Shown piece by piece: positions 18,269-27,836 of a stretch of 64,000 bases of DNA. Origin of the DNA: Flexibacter flexilis DSM 6793 (GTDB taxonomy: Bacteria > Bacteroidota > Bacteroidia > Cytophagales > Flexibacteraceae); contig NZ_FOLE01000009.1 in assembly GCF_900112255.1 (NCBI RefSeq), forward strand, positions 140,082 through 204,081. The letters are read 5' to 3'. Every line of letters begins with the position of its first letter. The stretch's first letter is position 1. Both the position numbers and the translations under genes were made by a program. The notes below the pieces were generated by a model. The model saw only the letters and a program-made list of their open reading frames with translations, ran no database searches and was not told the origin of the DNA.

Positions 18269-19384
18269 ATGAAATACATTGCCAAGCAAGATGCTTTTTT
18301 GCTTCTCGAAGATGGCAGCCTTTTTAAAGGTCAGGCTGTCGGGAAAATAGGAACAACGGGCGGAGAACTCTGCTTCAATACGGGCATGACGGGTTATCAG
18401 GAAATTTATACTGATCCGTCGTACACAGGACAACTTATTGTCCAAACAGTTGCGCACATCGGCAATTACGGGGTTCATGTTACCGAAACAGAGTCGAGCA
18501 GTGTAAAATTTGCGGGGTTGGTCTGCGGTACTTTTGCAGATGTTTACTCGCGCACAGTGTCGGAGGGTAGCCTTCAACAATACTTAGAAAAAGCGGGTAT
18601 TGTGGGCATTAGTGGCTTAGACACGCGTCAAATCGTGCGCCACATTCGCAGTAAAGGAGCCATGAACGCGGTTATTTCTTCGGAAATGAGCGACCAGGAG
18701 CAACTCCAAGCCTATTTGCGTAGTGTTCCGTCTATGAGTAACTTGGAACTTTCTTCGCAAGTAAGCACGCCTCACGCCTACACGGTGGGTAGCGAGACGG
18801 CCTCTTGGCGCGTTGCGGTGCTGGATTTGGGTGTGAAGGAAAGCATTATCAAAAATTTGGTAGCCCGTGGCGTACAATGCCGCGTATTTCCTGCCAAAAC
18901 TACTTTTGAGCAAATGCAAGCATGGCAACCCGACGGCTATTTTATTTCAAATGGCCCTGGCGATCCTGCCGCGATGGATTATGCCGTTGAGACCGTACAA
19001 GCCATTTTGGCTTCGGGCAAACCACTTTTCGGGATTTGCTTAGGTCATCAGATTTTGGCCAGAGCCTGTGGTATTAGCACTTACAAAATGCACCACGGAC
19101 ACAGAGGCCTGAATCATCCAGTCAAGAATTTGCGCACAGGCCGCACGGAAATCACTTCCCAAAATCATGGTTTTGCAGTAAACAAAGCTGATTTGCTGGC
19201 CAATGCCGAAGTAGAACTTACGCATCTGAACCTTAACGACGATACCGTAGAAGGTTTGGCACTACTTCATAAGCCTGCGTTTTCGGTGCAATATCATCCC
19301 GAATCTTCGCCAGGTCCACACGATTCTACTTATTTGTTTGATGATTTTGTTGCACTTATCGCCAATAATGCGGTTTTAGCTTAA
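18269..19384 (+). CDS. carA: Carbamoyl-phosphate synthase small (glutaminase) subunit
   Basis: A 371-residue protein starting at ATG 18269 (MKYIAKQDAFLLLEDGSLFKG), the usual length. The N-terminal domain (residues ~1-150) ends in GLDTRQIVRHIR. The class I glutamine amidotransferase half has the nucleophile Cys in FGICLGHQIL and the His-Glu pair in VQYHPESSPGPHDS. It supplies ammonia from glutamine to CarB for pyrimidine and arginine synthesis. carB is not in the window. The frame is open upstream to 18143 only because no stop intervenes; that stretch overlaps the preceding terminator. Confidence 0.96.
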   Translation: MKYIAKQDAFLLLEDGSLFKGQAVGKIGTTGGELCFNTGMTGYQEIYTDPSYTGQLIVQTVAHIGNYGVHVTETESSSVKFAGLVCGTFADVYSRTVSEGSLQQYLEKAGIVGISGLDTRQIVRHIRSKGAMNAVISSEMSDQEQLQAYLRSVPSMSNLELSSQVSTPHAYTVGSETASWRVAVLDLGVKESIIKNLVARGVQCRVFPAKTTFEQMQAWQPDGYFISNGPGDPAAMDYAVETVQAILASGKPLFGICLGHQILARACGISTYKMHHGHRGLNHPVKNLRTGRTEITSQNHGFAVNKADLLANAEVELTHLNLNDDTVEGLALLHKPAFSVQYHPESSPGPHDSTYLFDDFVALIANNAVLA

Positions 19385-19457
19385 AATTTTTCAGACAAAT
19401 AAAAGGCTGTGCATCATCGTTTTATATTTTTTGTACCACATAATACGCTACAATTCA

Positions 19458-20612
19458 ATGAAAAAGTACATTCTTTCTCTGCTTATAGCAGGTAGCCTCC
19501 CGACCACTGTTTCGGTTTTGGCTCAAACCAAACAACAGGCATTAGATTTACTAATGAAGAAAAAAGCTGTTTTGGAAGCCAAAGAAGCCATAGACAAAGT
19601 AACAGAGGGTTCGGGTAAAAGCGATGCGGAAGCATGGTTTTACAGAGGTATGATTTACAAGAGTTTATATGACGATGATGCACTTCGCCAAAATAACAAA
19701 GAAGCGGATTTGGAGGCTTACAAAGCCTATAAAAAATCAATCAAGATGGGCGATGCGGAAGACGAAAATTTACAGCAGTCGCGCGAAGATATGTTTGAGT
19801 TGGCCGCAGGCTTTGTAAGCACAGCCACTAACTATTACGAAGATGGCATGAAAGGCGAGCAATTGGCCTTGAAAAAAGCTATTGAGTATTTTGATGCGTT
19901 CATTGATATTTATAACACTGTAACTGTAGAACAGGCCAATATTGATAAAAATCTAAAAGATAATGAGTTGGATTTTGCGAAAGTAAAATACATGGCCGCG
20001 CAAGCCAAAGAACGCGTAAAAGATATTGCGGGAGCTGAAAAATATTATCAAGAATTGGTAGATGCAAAGTTTAATGAACCTGCTTTGTATCTGAATTTGA
20101 GTAATTTATACATCGGCGATGGCAAACGGGACAAAGCCGAAAAAGTGTTGATAGACGGCAGAAAACGCTTGCCCGAAGCCACCGAAATTTCGTTGGCTTA
20201 TGCCAAACTTATCAGTGATGACAAACGCTACCAAGAAGCCATCGACATTGCTCAAAAAGCCTCCAAACGAGACAAAAACAGCGGTTTGCCTTGGGCTACT
20301 TTGGGTGAGATTTACGAAAAAATGGTAGATTATCCGAAAGCCGAAGAAGCCTTCAAGAAAGGAATTGATGTTGCGCCAGACGATTTTGAGCCGACACACA
20401 ATTTTGGTTGTTACTACTACCGCCGCGCCGAAGCAAAAGCCAAGAAAAATGATGAATCGGCCAAAGAAGATTATTTAGCGGCTATCACATTTTTTGAGTC
20501 GGCCAACCGCGCAGACCCTAAAAATCAAGATAATTTGAGTAAATTGTACGACTGTTATTTAAAGACTGAAAATCAGCGCAAAGCCGACCAAATCAAGTTG
20601 CGTATGCGCTAA
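19458..20612 (+). CDS. Exported tetratricopeptide repeat protein
   Basis: Encodes 384 residues from ATG 19458, with a signal peptide ending at VLAQ. The rest is helical, with several TPR units: [13 protein letters not shown] (early), [45 protein letters not shown], and a last [16 protein letters not shown] periplasmic scaffolding role is likely. There is no terminator before scoB 56 bases downstream, so the two may share a transcript. No specific function can be given. Confidence 0.82.
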   Translation: MKKYILSLLIAGSLPTTVSVLAQTKQQALDLLMKKKAVLEAKEAIDKVTEGSGKSDAEAWFYRGMIYKSLYDDDALRQNNKEADLEAYKAYKKSIKMGDAEDENLQQSREDMFELAAGFVSTATNYYEDGMKGEQLALKKAIEYFDAFIDIYNTVTVEQANIDKNLKDNELDFAKVKYMAAQAKERVKDIAGAEKYYQELVDAKFNEPALYLNLSNLYIGDGKRDKAEKVLIDGRKRLPEATEISLAYAKLISDDKRYQEAIDIAQKASKRDKNSGLPWATLGEIYEKMVDYPKAEEAFKKGIDVAPDDFEPTHNFGCYYYRRAEAKAKKNDESAKEDYLAAITFFESANRADPKNQDNLSKLYDCYLKTENQRKADQIKLRMR

Positions 20613-20668
20613 GATTTTGCTCAAAAAAAAATTTCATTAAAACTAAAACTAAAACTACGAAAATAATC

Positions 20669-21325
20669 ATGCTCGATAAAAATGGCATTGCTAAGCGTAT
20701 CGCACGCGAATTGCGCGACGGCTATTATGTAAATTTGGGTATCGGAATCCCGACTTTGGTGGCCAACTATATTCCAGAAGGCGTAAATGTAGTGTTACAG
20801 TCAGAAAATGGCTTGCTCGGCATCGGGCCGTTTCCGCACGAAAACGAAGTAGATGCAGACCTTATCAACGCTGGTAAACAGACGGTTACGATGGTTGATG
20901 GCTCTGCCTTGTTTAGTTCTGCCGAAAGTTTTGCCATGATTCGCGGCGGCCACGTACACCTGACTATTTTGGGCGCAATGGAAGTATCCGAAAACGGAGA
21001 CATTGCAAACTGGAAAATCCCTGGCAAAATGGTAAAAGGCATGGGTGGCGCGATGGATTTGGTGGCTTCTGCCGAAAATATCATTGTGGCCATGCAGCAC
21101 CGCAGCAAAGACGGACAATCTAAACTCCTGAAAAAATGTGAGTTGCCGATTACGGGTTTGGGTTGCGTGAAGAAAGTAGTAACAGAATTGGCCGTGCTTG
21201 ACGTGTTGCCTGAAGGCGGATTTAAGTTGCTGGAACGCGCACCAGGGGTTTCGGTTGAAGAAATTAAGGCTGCCACCGAAGGCAAACTCATTGTAGAAGG
21301 CGAAATTCCTGAAATGGTATTATAA
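20669..21325 (+). CDS. scoB: 3-oxoacid CoA-transferase subunit B
   Basis: Encodes 218 residues, the normal length of the beta subunit. Key parts: [20 protein letters not shown] near the start, [10 protein letters not shown] with the catalytic Glu of the SENG motif, and [19 protein letters not shown]. With subunit A it moves CoA between succinyl-CoA and acetoacetate in ketone-body or short-chain acid metabolism. Subunit A, normally next door, is absent on both sides: the upstream gene is a TPR protein and the downstream one a convergent lipoprotein. A strong terminator follows at 21351. Confidence 0.93.
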   Translation: MLDKNGIAKRIARELRDGYYVNLGIGIPTLVANYIPEGVNVVLQSENGLLGIGPFPHENEVDADLINAGKQTVTMVDGSALFSSAESFAMIRGGHVHLTILGAMEVSENGDIANWKIPGKMVKGMGGAMDLVASAENIIVAMQHRSKDGQSKLLKKCELPITGLGCVKKVVTELAVLDVLPEGGFKLLERAPGVSVEEIKAATEGKLIVEGEIPEMVL

Positions 21326-21350
21326 AATTTGCTTATATATCTCAACAACA

Positions 21351-21382
21351 AAAAAGCCAAGACGATAACATCTTGGCTTTTT
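21351..21382. terminator. Terminator after scoB
   Basis: A 12-bp perfect stem (21351-21362 with 21371-21382) has GCCAAGA as core, flanking A and T runs and an 8-base loop. Confidence 0.92.
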
Positions 21383-21534
21383 TCGTAATCAACAGTAAGT
21401 TTACCTAACCTTGTAATTGCAAGCCCGAAGGCTGCATTATTGTTTTATCAAATTTGATGCCAAAGCATTTTTTAGATAAAAGGTTAAGCAAAAAGCTGTT
21501 GCAAAATATTTTTATTTATCTGAAAATCAGGTAA

Positions 21535-21936
21535 TTACTGGTTTTTTACTAAACGATTGATTTGGCCTAAGCTCTCGTAATTAAGTGTATCGGCTGTTAC
21601 CGAATAATTCCAAGTTGCCATATTGTAAGACTTCATTACGATTTTATGCGTAGAGTCAGCTTTGCGGTAGCCAGTCATCGTAAACATGATATTGTTGCGT
21701 TTGGAATCTACTTCATAAGTTCCGAAAATGCTGTCAGCGTTGGCCGTATCTTTTACTGATGAGGTTTTGCGTAGAATCAACTGCCCAAAAGAACCGTCTT
21801 CTTTAAACTCAAATCTTTCGCCTACGCTACCCCATTTGCCATACAATTGGGTGTCTGGGGAAATGCTTACAGTTTCGCAAGCCAATGCAAATGCAGCGAT
21901 TACAGTAGTTACAGCGATTTGTCTAAAATATCTCAT
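21535..21936 (-). CDS. Lipocalin-like small lipoprotein
   Basis: Encodes 133 residues with a lipoprotein signal (AAFALAC, Cys20). The mature part has LYGKWGSVGERFEFKEDGSF, later FGTYEVDSKRNNIMFTMTG, and ends in DTLNYESLGQINRLVKN. This is the strand order of small lipocalin-like lipoproteins, where a nonpolar molecule or unfolded part may be bound. The family call is by pattern only. It lies 20 bases downstream of the barrel protein gene on the same strand, so both are likely in one transcript. Confidence 0.7.
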   Translation of the reverse strand: MRYFRQIAVTTVIAAFALACETVSISPDTQLYGKWGSVGERFEFKEDGSFGQLILRKTSSVKDTANADSIFGTYEVDSKRNNIMFTMTGYRKADSTHKIVMKSYNMATWNYSVTADTLNYESLGQINRLVKNQ

Positions 21937-21956
21937 TGTTATTGTGTTTCAGGGAA

Positions 21957-22670
21957 TTAGAAAATGATACCAATCGATGGAGCCAAGTAAAGCGAGAAAA
22001 TAGTACCGTCGTCGTCAAAACCTACGATAGCACCGCCATTAAGATTGGCTACCAAATGGCGAGTTGGCATAATAAACTGATAACCAACACCTAAACTCCC
22101 TCTGTATGGCTTTAGTTCTGCAAATGGAACAGCTACGTTAGGTTGCTTAAATTCGCGTGGACGTACAATCATCGAATAAGGTTTGATAGTGCCGTCTCCG
22201 TACAACAAATTACCGTAACCAGCATTGAGGTAGCCATAAAAGCCTGCAGGAGCTTCGCCTGTAAAATAGTATTTGAGAGCAACTTCCGCCAAATAGCCAT
22301 TTTTCATGAAAGATTCTTCGTATTTCTGCATGGCGTTATTCTTTTTGCTGTCGGTGGTTCCCAACTTCCCAAAAACATTTACACCAAAAGACATCTTGTT
22401 GTTAATTGGAAATTCAAATTCCAAACCTGCTGTATTCCAAAGAAATCCAGGCGCAAATTTTACGTTTATGCCACTTCCATCGTGCTTGATGGGGGCGTGA
22501 TGTTCTGAGCTTGCGCCATCTTCTTCGCCTCCATCGGCTGAGGATTTGCCTTTTTTCTTAGAAGATTTTTTGGCGGGTTTTCTTTTTTGTGCAGCAGCTT
22601 CATGCCCCGAGACCATCAAAAAACAAAACAATAAACTTAAACAGCCAATTAAGTAAAAATGTCTTTTCAT
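21957..22670 (-). CDS. Outer membrane beta-barrel protein
   Basis: Encodes 237 residues from ATG 22670. A signal peptide ends near AAAQ. A strongly basic then acidic linker follows (KRKPAKKSSKKKGKSS, then DGGEEDG). An eight-strand-like barrel comes next, with alternating patterns such as NVKFAPGFLWNTAGLEFEF and GSLGVGYQFIMPTRHLVANL, ending in SIGIIF. The C-terminal aromatic residue fits outer membrane insertion. No family name can be assigned. It is followed closely by the lipocalin-like lipoprotein gene. Confidence 0.72.
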   Translation of the reverse strand: MKRHFYLIGCLSLLFCFLMVSGHEAAAQKRKPAKKSSKKKGKSSADGGEEDGASSEHHAPIKHDGSGINVKFAPGFLWNTAGLEFEFPINNKMSFGVNVFGKLGTTDSKKNNAMQKYEESFMKNGYLAEVALKYYFTGEAPAGFYGYLNAGYGNLLYGDGTIKPYSMIVRPREFKQPNVAVPFAELKPYRGSLGVGYQFIMPTRHLVANLNGGAIVGFDDDGTIFSLYLAPSIGIIF

Positions 22671-23058
22671 ATACAATTTTATGTTTTTGGTATTTCACTA
22701 CACCTAAGTAACTTCTATCAGACTCTATTTTTTAAATCAAAAGTAAAGCCTTAGTCAGTAAGACTGCAAATGTAATATTTTTTATAAAAAACAAGAAGTA
22801 TTATTTTTCTATTTTATGTAAAATAAGGATAAATATCTGATTGTTAGTTGATTATAATTCAATAAATATATAGGTCATGTCTAGGCCAATTCCTAAAGTC
22901 TCTTTATATCACAAAACAACGCAACTGTTTTATAGTGTTATACAGCAAAAAGGCTCATTACATTGCATCACAATTAGTTAAATCAGGTGGTTTTGAGAAA
23001 CAAAGCCTACCTTTGCCCCACAATTCTATATTATATACCTAAATTCCTCCGAATACAC
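22671..23058. other. Divergent intergenic region with two promoters
   Basis: This 388-base gap holds no reading frame with coding character. On the minus strand, CAA at 22792 and CAAATGTA at 22767-22774 (read TTG-N17-TACATTTG) form a likely promoter for the barrel gene. On the plus strand, TACCTTTG at 23008-23015 is a likely -7 element for xerD. The rest is A+T-rich with no further visible signal. Confidence 0.6.
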
Positions 23059-23970
23059 ATGAAAAACATTGCCTCTTGGGACGACGCGCTGCTGGATTTT
23101 AAGAATTATATGCGCTTGGAAAGGAGTATGTCCGACAACTCCATCGAAGCCTATTTGCGCGACGTAGAGCGTTTTCGACAATTTCTTGCGCTCGACAACA
23201 AAAAAACAGAGCCTTTGGCCATACAAGCCAACGACATTCGTAACTTCTTGATTTACATTGCTGAATTGGGAATGTCGGCCACCTCACAGGCGCGTATGCT
23301 TTCGGGCCTCAAGGCGTTTTTTAAGTTTATGATGTACGAGCATCAGCTTAGCATCGACCCGACCCAAAACATACAAGGTCCTCAGATCGGCAAGAAACTC
23401 CCTGAAGTGCTGGAAGTACACGAAGTCGAACAGATTTTGGCCGCGATAGATGTTTCTAAACCAGAAGGTATCCGTAACCGCGCCATGCTCGAAACGCTGT
23501 ACAGTTCGGGGTTACGCGTGTCCGAGCTGATAGATTTGCGCATCAGTAACCTGTTTTTTGATATTGGTTTTATCAAGGTAATCGGGAAAAATAACAAAGA
23601 ACGCTTTGTGCCAATCGGCGAAGAAGCCATCAAACACATTGGCTTGTACATGAAGCATGTGCGTGCCAATTGGGACATACAAAAAGGCAGTGAAGATGTG
23701 GTGTTTGTGAACCGACGCGGCAGCCAACTCACGCGCGTGATGGTTTTTGCTATTATCAAAGACCTAACACTCAAAGCGGGAATTACAAAAAGTGTGAGTC
23801 CGCATACATTCCGACATTCGTTTGCTACGCACTTGCTCGAAGGCGGCGCAGACCTCAGAGCCATTCAAGAAATGCTCGGTCACGAGTCCATTATTACCAC
23901 CCAAATTTATACACATTTGGATGTGGAATATCTCAAACAAGTAATCAAAGAATTTCATCCAAGAAGTTAG
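23059..23970 (+). CDS. xerD: Site-specific tyrosine recombinase XerD
   Basis: A 303-residue protein starting at ATG 23059 (MKNIASWDD). It has an N-terminal SAM-like domain (NYMRLERSMSDNSIEAYLRDVERF). The catalytic domain shows all active residues: Arg in SSGLRVSEL, Lys in KVIGKNNKERFVP, His-x2-Arg in SPHTFRHSFATHLLEGG, His in LGHESI, and nucleophile Tyr284 in QIYTHL. It resolves chromosome dimers at dif together with a second recombinase. The longer frame from 22987 crosses the promoter element and is not used. It is convergent with the amidase gene across a strong terminator. Confidence 0.94.
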   Translation: MKNIASWDDALLDFKNYMRLERSMSDNSIEAYLRDVERFRQFLALDNKKTEPLAIQANDIRNFLIYIAELGMSATSQARMLSGLKAFFKFMMYEHQLSIDPTQNIQGPQIGKKLPEVLEVHEVEQILAAIDVSKPEGIRNRAMLETLYSSGLRVSELIDLRISNLFFDIGFIKVIGKNNKERFVPIGEEAIKHIGLYMKHVRANWDIQKGSEDVVFVNRRGSQLTRVMVFAIIKDLTLKAGITKSVSPHTFRHSFATHLLEGGADLRAIQEMLGHESIITTQIYTHLDVEYLKQVIKEFHPRS

Positions 23971-23991
23971 TTTTCAGATTTTATAAAAAAC

Positions 23992-24031
23992 AAAAAGCCG
24001 CGTTGAATATCAGATTTCAACGCGGCTTTTT
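23992..24031. terminator. Strong bidirectional terminator
   Basis: A 16-bp perfect stem (23992-24007 with 24016-24031), with core GCCGCGTTGAA, has an 8-base loop and A/T runs at both ends. It serves both xerD and the convergent amidase gene. Confidence 0.95.
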
Positions 24032-24043
24032 TGGGTAACTATT

Positions 24044-24829
24044 TTAGTTTTGTTCCATTTCCTCGCGATAGTCGCGAATGGCTCTATAAATTCCTGAAGC
24101 TAAATAAACTTGTCCTAGTTCGTTGTTCAAATATTTTTCTTCGTCGCGGTTGGTCAAGTAGCCCGTTTCGATGAGTACGCTCGGCATAGCGGTACGCCAA
24201 AGCACCAAGAAACCTGCTTGTTTTACGCCTCGACTGTTGCGGCCAACGCGTTTTTTGAACTGATTTTCAATTTTTTCGGCCAAAATTAAAGAACTTGCCA
24301 CGTGTGCATTTTGCATTTGTGCAAAGAAAATATGTGCCAGTGGCGATTTTGGGTCAAAGCCTTCGTATTTCTGCAAATAGTTGTCTTCCTGCAAAACTAC
24401 GTCATTTTCGCGTTTGGCTACTTCTAAGTTGCCTTTGGTGGTATGCAAACCCATCGTGTAGGTTTCTGAGCCATAAATATGCTTGGGTCCAGAGTTGCAG
24501 TGAATAGAAATGAAAAGGTCGGCATTATTTTTGTTGGCAATGCCTGCGCGGTCGTGTAGCTCTACGAAATGATTGGTTTTGCGTGTGTAAATGACTTTCA
24601 CATCAGGCATATACGTGTTGAGGGTTTTGCCCAACTCCAGCGCGATTTTGAGCGTAACTTCACCTTCTTTGGATTTGGCACCCAAACAACCAGGGTCTTT
24701 GCCGCCATGCCCCGCATCAATAACAATGGTGCGTAATTTATAGTGGCCTTTGGATTTCTCTAAAGTAGTAAACGAACCCAATACAACAACTGAAGCAATA
24801 AGACAGATAGAAACAATATTTTTGAGCAT
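24044..24829 (-). CDS. N-acetylmuramoyl-L-alanine amidase (Amidase_3)
   Basis: Encodes 261 residues. A signal-like N-terminus (NIVSICLIASVVVLGSF) is followed by the amidase catalytic domain. Zinc ligands and catalytic residues are visible: IVIDAGHGGKDPG, KEGEVTLKIA (Glu), FISIHCNSG (His), and the late VLIETGYLTNRDEE (Glu). It cleaves the amide bond between muramic acid and the stem peptide in the periplasm, in cell separation or turnover. Its ATG overlaps that of lptD on the other strand: both fall in the CATG at 24827-24830. Confidence 0.92.
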   Translation of the reverse strand: MLKNIVSICLIASVVVLGSFTTLEKSKGHYKLRTIVIDAGHGGKDPGCLGAKSKEGEVTLKIALELGKTLNTYMPDVKVIYTRKTNHFVELHDRAGIANKNNADLFISIHCNSGPKHIYGSETYTMGLHTTKGNLEVAKRENDVVLQEDNYLQKYEGFDPKSPLAHIFFAQMQNAHVASSLILAEKIENQFKKRVGRNSRGVKQAGFLVLWRTAMPSVLIETGYLTNRDEEKYLNNELGQVYLASGIYRAIRDYREEMEQN

Positions 24830-27566
24830 GACACGGCAAAAAAAGAGTTATTCCCTATTTTTGTGCAAAATTGTAAATTTTTGGCTAAAAGGTAAACAAT
24901 TGTTACGCAAATTCGACCTGAAAGGAACATTATTCCTTTGCACAATGCTGTTAGCTCTGGGAGCTGCCGCACAAAACAACACGAGTAGTCCGAAAACAAA
25001 GACTGCTCCACCAACAGACACTACGCGCACCGACAGCTTGAAAGCCAAGCAGATAGGCGATGTAAAGACAACCGTAACCTACACGGCTACCGACTCGATG
25101 CGTTTTGATATTGATACAAAAAAAGTATATCTGTACGGACAAGCCGATATAGATTACGGCGACATTTCACTCAATGCCGACCGCGTAGAAATCAATTGGG
25201 AAAATAATACGCTCAAAGCAACAGGTACACCCGACTCGGCTGGAGGGAAAGAACACGGCACACCCGTATTCAAACAAGGGGCAGATCAATATGTTGCCAA
25301 AGTCATTAAATACAATTTTAAAACCAAGCAAGGCCATATTTCCGAAATCGTAACACAGCAAGGCGAAGGCTATTTGCACGGCGAAACCGTCAAGAAAGCG
25401 GCCAACGACGAAATGTTTGTGCAACACGCTCAATACACTACCTGTAATTTGGCGCACCCGCACTTTTATATCAATGCCCAAAAAATTAAGATGATACCGA
25501 AAGATAAACTTATTTCGGGGCCTTTTAATTTGGTACTGGCCGATGTGCCTACGCCGCTGGGCTTTTTTATGGGAATTTTCCCGACTCCAGAGTCAAGGTC
25601 TTCGGGCATTATTATTCCGACTTACGGCGAGGCTACCGACAGAGGTTTTTATCTGCGCGATGGTGGCTATTATTGGTCTGTAAATGACAATATTGGCATT
25701 AACTTTTTAGGCCAAATTTATTCTAAAGGAAGTTATGGCTTGTCGGTGGCTTCGCAGTACAAAAAACGCTATGCCTACGACGGTAATTTTGCCATCAGAC
25801 ACAACTACCGTAAAACAGGCGACGAAAGTAACCCTGATATTTTTAAAGATTATTGGATAGAATGGTCGCACAGGCCTGTTACGCGTAAAAGTAGCAGTTT
25901 CTCGGCTTCCGTTAATGCAGGTTCGTCGGGCTACAACAACCGTAACTCATTCAATGCCAACAACTATTTGGCGGCTTCATTTAGCTCGCGCGTTTCTTAT
26001 TCCAAAACCTTTACGGGTACGCCTTTTAGTTTGGGGGTAAATGCTTCGCAGCAACAAAGCAGTTCGGGTGTTATGAATTTCACATTGCCCGATGTGGCCT
26101 TCAACATGATGAGTATTTATCCGTTCAGAGGCAAAACGGGCAGCCAAAATAATTGGTATCAGAACATCAACATGAGTTATGCCATGACCTCGCAAAACTC
26201 CATTTCCAACAACCGACTTATCAGACCGACTTTTACAGACATCGACGAAAAATTATACAATCGCGATTTGAATACAATGTTGGTCTTGAAAGAATCAAGT
26301 ACTTCTGATGTACTGAAACGTATGAATACAGGCGTTTCGCACCGTATCCCGATTTCGACTACGTTTAGAATTTTGAATAACATTAACGTTTCGCCTTCGG
26401 TGAGCTATTCAGAAAACTGGTATTTCAGACGTTTTAAGTTTAATACGGTAAATTATGGAAGTGTGTTAGGCGACAGTATCAACGCCGATACAACCAATGG
26501 TTTTTATCGCGTGTATAACTACAATACTTCTATCAGCCTTAATACGCGTATGTACGGAACATTCTATACACGTCGTAGTAAAAAAATTGAGGCATTCCGC
26601 CATACGATTAACCCAAACGTAGGTTTTTCGTATCAACCAGACTTTTCGGATACACGTTACGGAATGTACAAACGCGTAACAGCCAACAATAAAGAATATG
26701 TACTTGACCCGTATCAGGGCAGTTTGTACGGTGGCGCATCGCGCGGCAAATCAGCCAGTATGTCGTTTGGCCTCACCAACTCATTGGAAATGAAGCTACG
26801 CGCCAAACCTGACACCAACGCCAAAGCAGACGCCAAGCCACCCAAAGGCAAGAAAGTTTCGTTGATTGATAACTTCTCGATTAACAGTGCTTACAACTTT
26901 GCGGCGGACTCTTTCAATCTTTCGCCTATTTCGATGCGTGCGCAAACCAATATTTTGGGACGTTTTGCCCTCAACGTAGGCGCGACACTCGACCCGTATA
27001 TTTATGTGATTGACGATAAAAATACGACCACAGGCACGCGCATTAACAAGTTTGCTTGGGATACGAAAGGCAAAGGCCTTGGGCAGTTTTCTAATTTTAT
27101 GGCAACGCTTTCTACGAGCCTAAACCCTGCGGCACTCAAGCCAAAGACGTTGGCCAAAGCCCAAAACGATCCGAATTTGCAATCCGAATTAGATTTTATT
27201 AATGCCAACCGCGATTTGTACGTGGACTTTACGGTGCCTTGGAATTTGAGTATCAACTACGCGTTCTATTATAGCAAAACAGGTTATGCGGCCTCGAACA
27301 TTACGCAATCCGTAACCGTATCGGGCGATATTAGCATTACCAAAAACTGGAAAATCACTTCTAATTCGGGTTACGATTTCAAATCAAAACAGTTTGTTTA
27401 CCCGAATATTGGGATTTTCAGGGAAATGCACTGCTGGCAAATGCGCTTCGACTGGACACCGACAGGTACACGTGGCGGATCGTTTAGCATCAACATTAGC
27501 CCGAAAGCCTCTATCCTGCAAGACCTCAAGTTTACGCGCCGCCGTAGCTGGTACGATAACTATTAA
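24828..27566 (+). CDS. lptD: LPS-assembly outer membrane protein LptD
   Basis: Up to 912 residues. The N-terminal jellyroll of the OstA type (DTKKVYLYGQADIDYGDISL ... VEINWENNTLKATG) is followed by a large beta-barrel with Bacteroidota hallmarks: FNLVLADVPTPLGFFMGIFP, SSGIIIPTYGEATDRGFYLR, and a late FDWTPTGTRGGSF. It inserts lipopolysaccharide into the outer leaflet. The start is uncertain. ATG 24828 gives a 49-residue leader; TTG 24900 gives a compact 25-residue signal peptide ending ALGAAAQ; ATG 24945 is shorter still. A TATTTTTG element at 24856 favours the later starts. Confidence 0.9.
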   Translation: MTRQKKSYSLFLCKIVNFWLKGKQLLRKFDLKGTLFLCTMLLALGAAAQNNTSSPKTKTAPPTDTTRTDSLKAKQIGDVKTTVTYTATDSMRFDIDTKKVYLYGQADIDYGDISLNADRVEINWENNTLKATGTPDSAGGKEHGTPVFKQGADQYVAKVIKYNFKTKQGHISEIVTQQGEGYLHGETVKKAANDEMFVQHAQYTTCNLAHPHFYINAQKIKMIPKDKLISGPFNLVLADVPTPLGFFMGIFPTPESRSSGIIIPTYGEATDRGFYLRDGGYYWSVNDNIGINFLGQIYSKGSYGLSVASQYKKRYAYDGNFAIRHNYRKTGDESNPDIFKDYWIEWSHRPVTRKSSSFSASVNAGSSGYNNRNSFNANNYLAASFSSRVSYSKTFTGTPFSLGVNASQQQSSSGVMNFTLPDVAFNMMSIYPFRGKTGSQNNWYQNINMSYAMTSQNSISNNRLIRPTFTDIDEKLYNRDLNTMLVLKESSTSDVLKRMNTGVSHRIPISTTFRILNNINVSPSVSYSENWYFRRFKFNTVNYGSVLGDSINADTTNGFYRVYNYNTSISLNTRMYGTFYTRRSKKIEAFRHTINPNVGFSYQPDFSDTRYGMYKRVTANNKEYVLDPYQGSLYGGASRGKSASMSFGLTNSLEMKLRAKPDTNAKADAKPPKGKKVSLIDNFSINSAYNFAADSFNLSPISMRAQTNILGRFALNVGATLDPYIYVIDDKNTTTGTRINKFAWDTKGKGLGQFSNFMATLSTSLNPAALKPKTLAKAQNDPNLQSELDFINANRDLYVDFTVPWNLSINYAFYYSKTGYAASNITQSVTVSGDISITKNWKITSNSGYDFKSKQFVYPNIGIFREMHCWQMRFDWTPTGTRGGSFSINISPKASILQDLKFTRRRSWYDNY
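24856..24863 (+). promoter_or_regulatory. Candidate -7 element for lptD
   Basis: TATTTTTG fits TAnnTTTG. If used, transcription begins after the ATG at 24828, so translation would start at TTG 24900 or ATG 24945. Confidence 0.45.
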
Positions 27567-27574
27567 GTCGTTTG

Positions 27575-27622
27575 TTTTCGGTGCTGTTGGGTTTGAGTTG
27601 AATTAACTAACAGCACTGAAAA
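27575..27622 (+). terminator. Terminator after lptD
   Basis: Arms 27575-27588 and 27609-27622 pair over 14 bp with one G-T pair; a T run follows. Confidence 0.8.
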
Positions 27623-27716
27623 TGAGTTTTTTATGAAAAATAAAAAATTAATTGCGGTAAAAATGGAAACTGTTTTTGTTTTTCTTGGATAAATAATACA
27701 GATTTGCACCGCAAAC

Positions 27717-27793
<77 letters not shown>

Positions 27794-27800
27794 AACACTA

Positions 27801-27832
27801 AAAAGACCTAAGTCACGCGGCTTAGGTCTTTT
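27801..27832. terminator. Bidirectional terminator between tRNA-Ala and the ABC transporter gene
   Basis: A 12-bp perfect stem (27801-27812 with 27821-27832), extendable by two pairs, carries the core GACCTAAG and terminal A and T runs. Confidence 0.9.
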
Positions 27833-27836
27833 CTTT

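Noticed and set aside
20637..20660. Triplicated AAAACT before scoB
   Set aside because: A short A-rich leader repeat with no structure; it could be chance in A+T-rich DNA.
20767..21360. 197-codon antisense frame over scoB
   Set aside because: It runs through the scoB terminator and lacks any recognisable domain.
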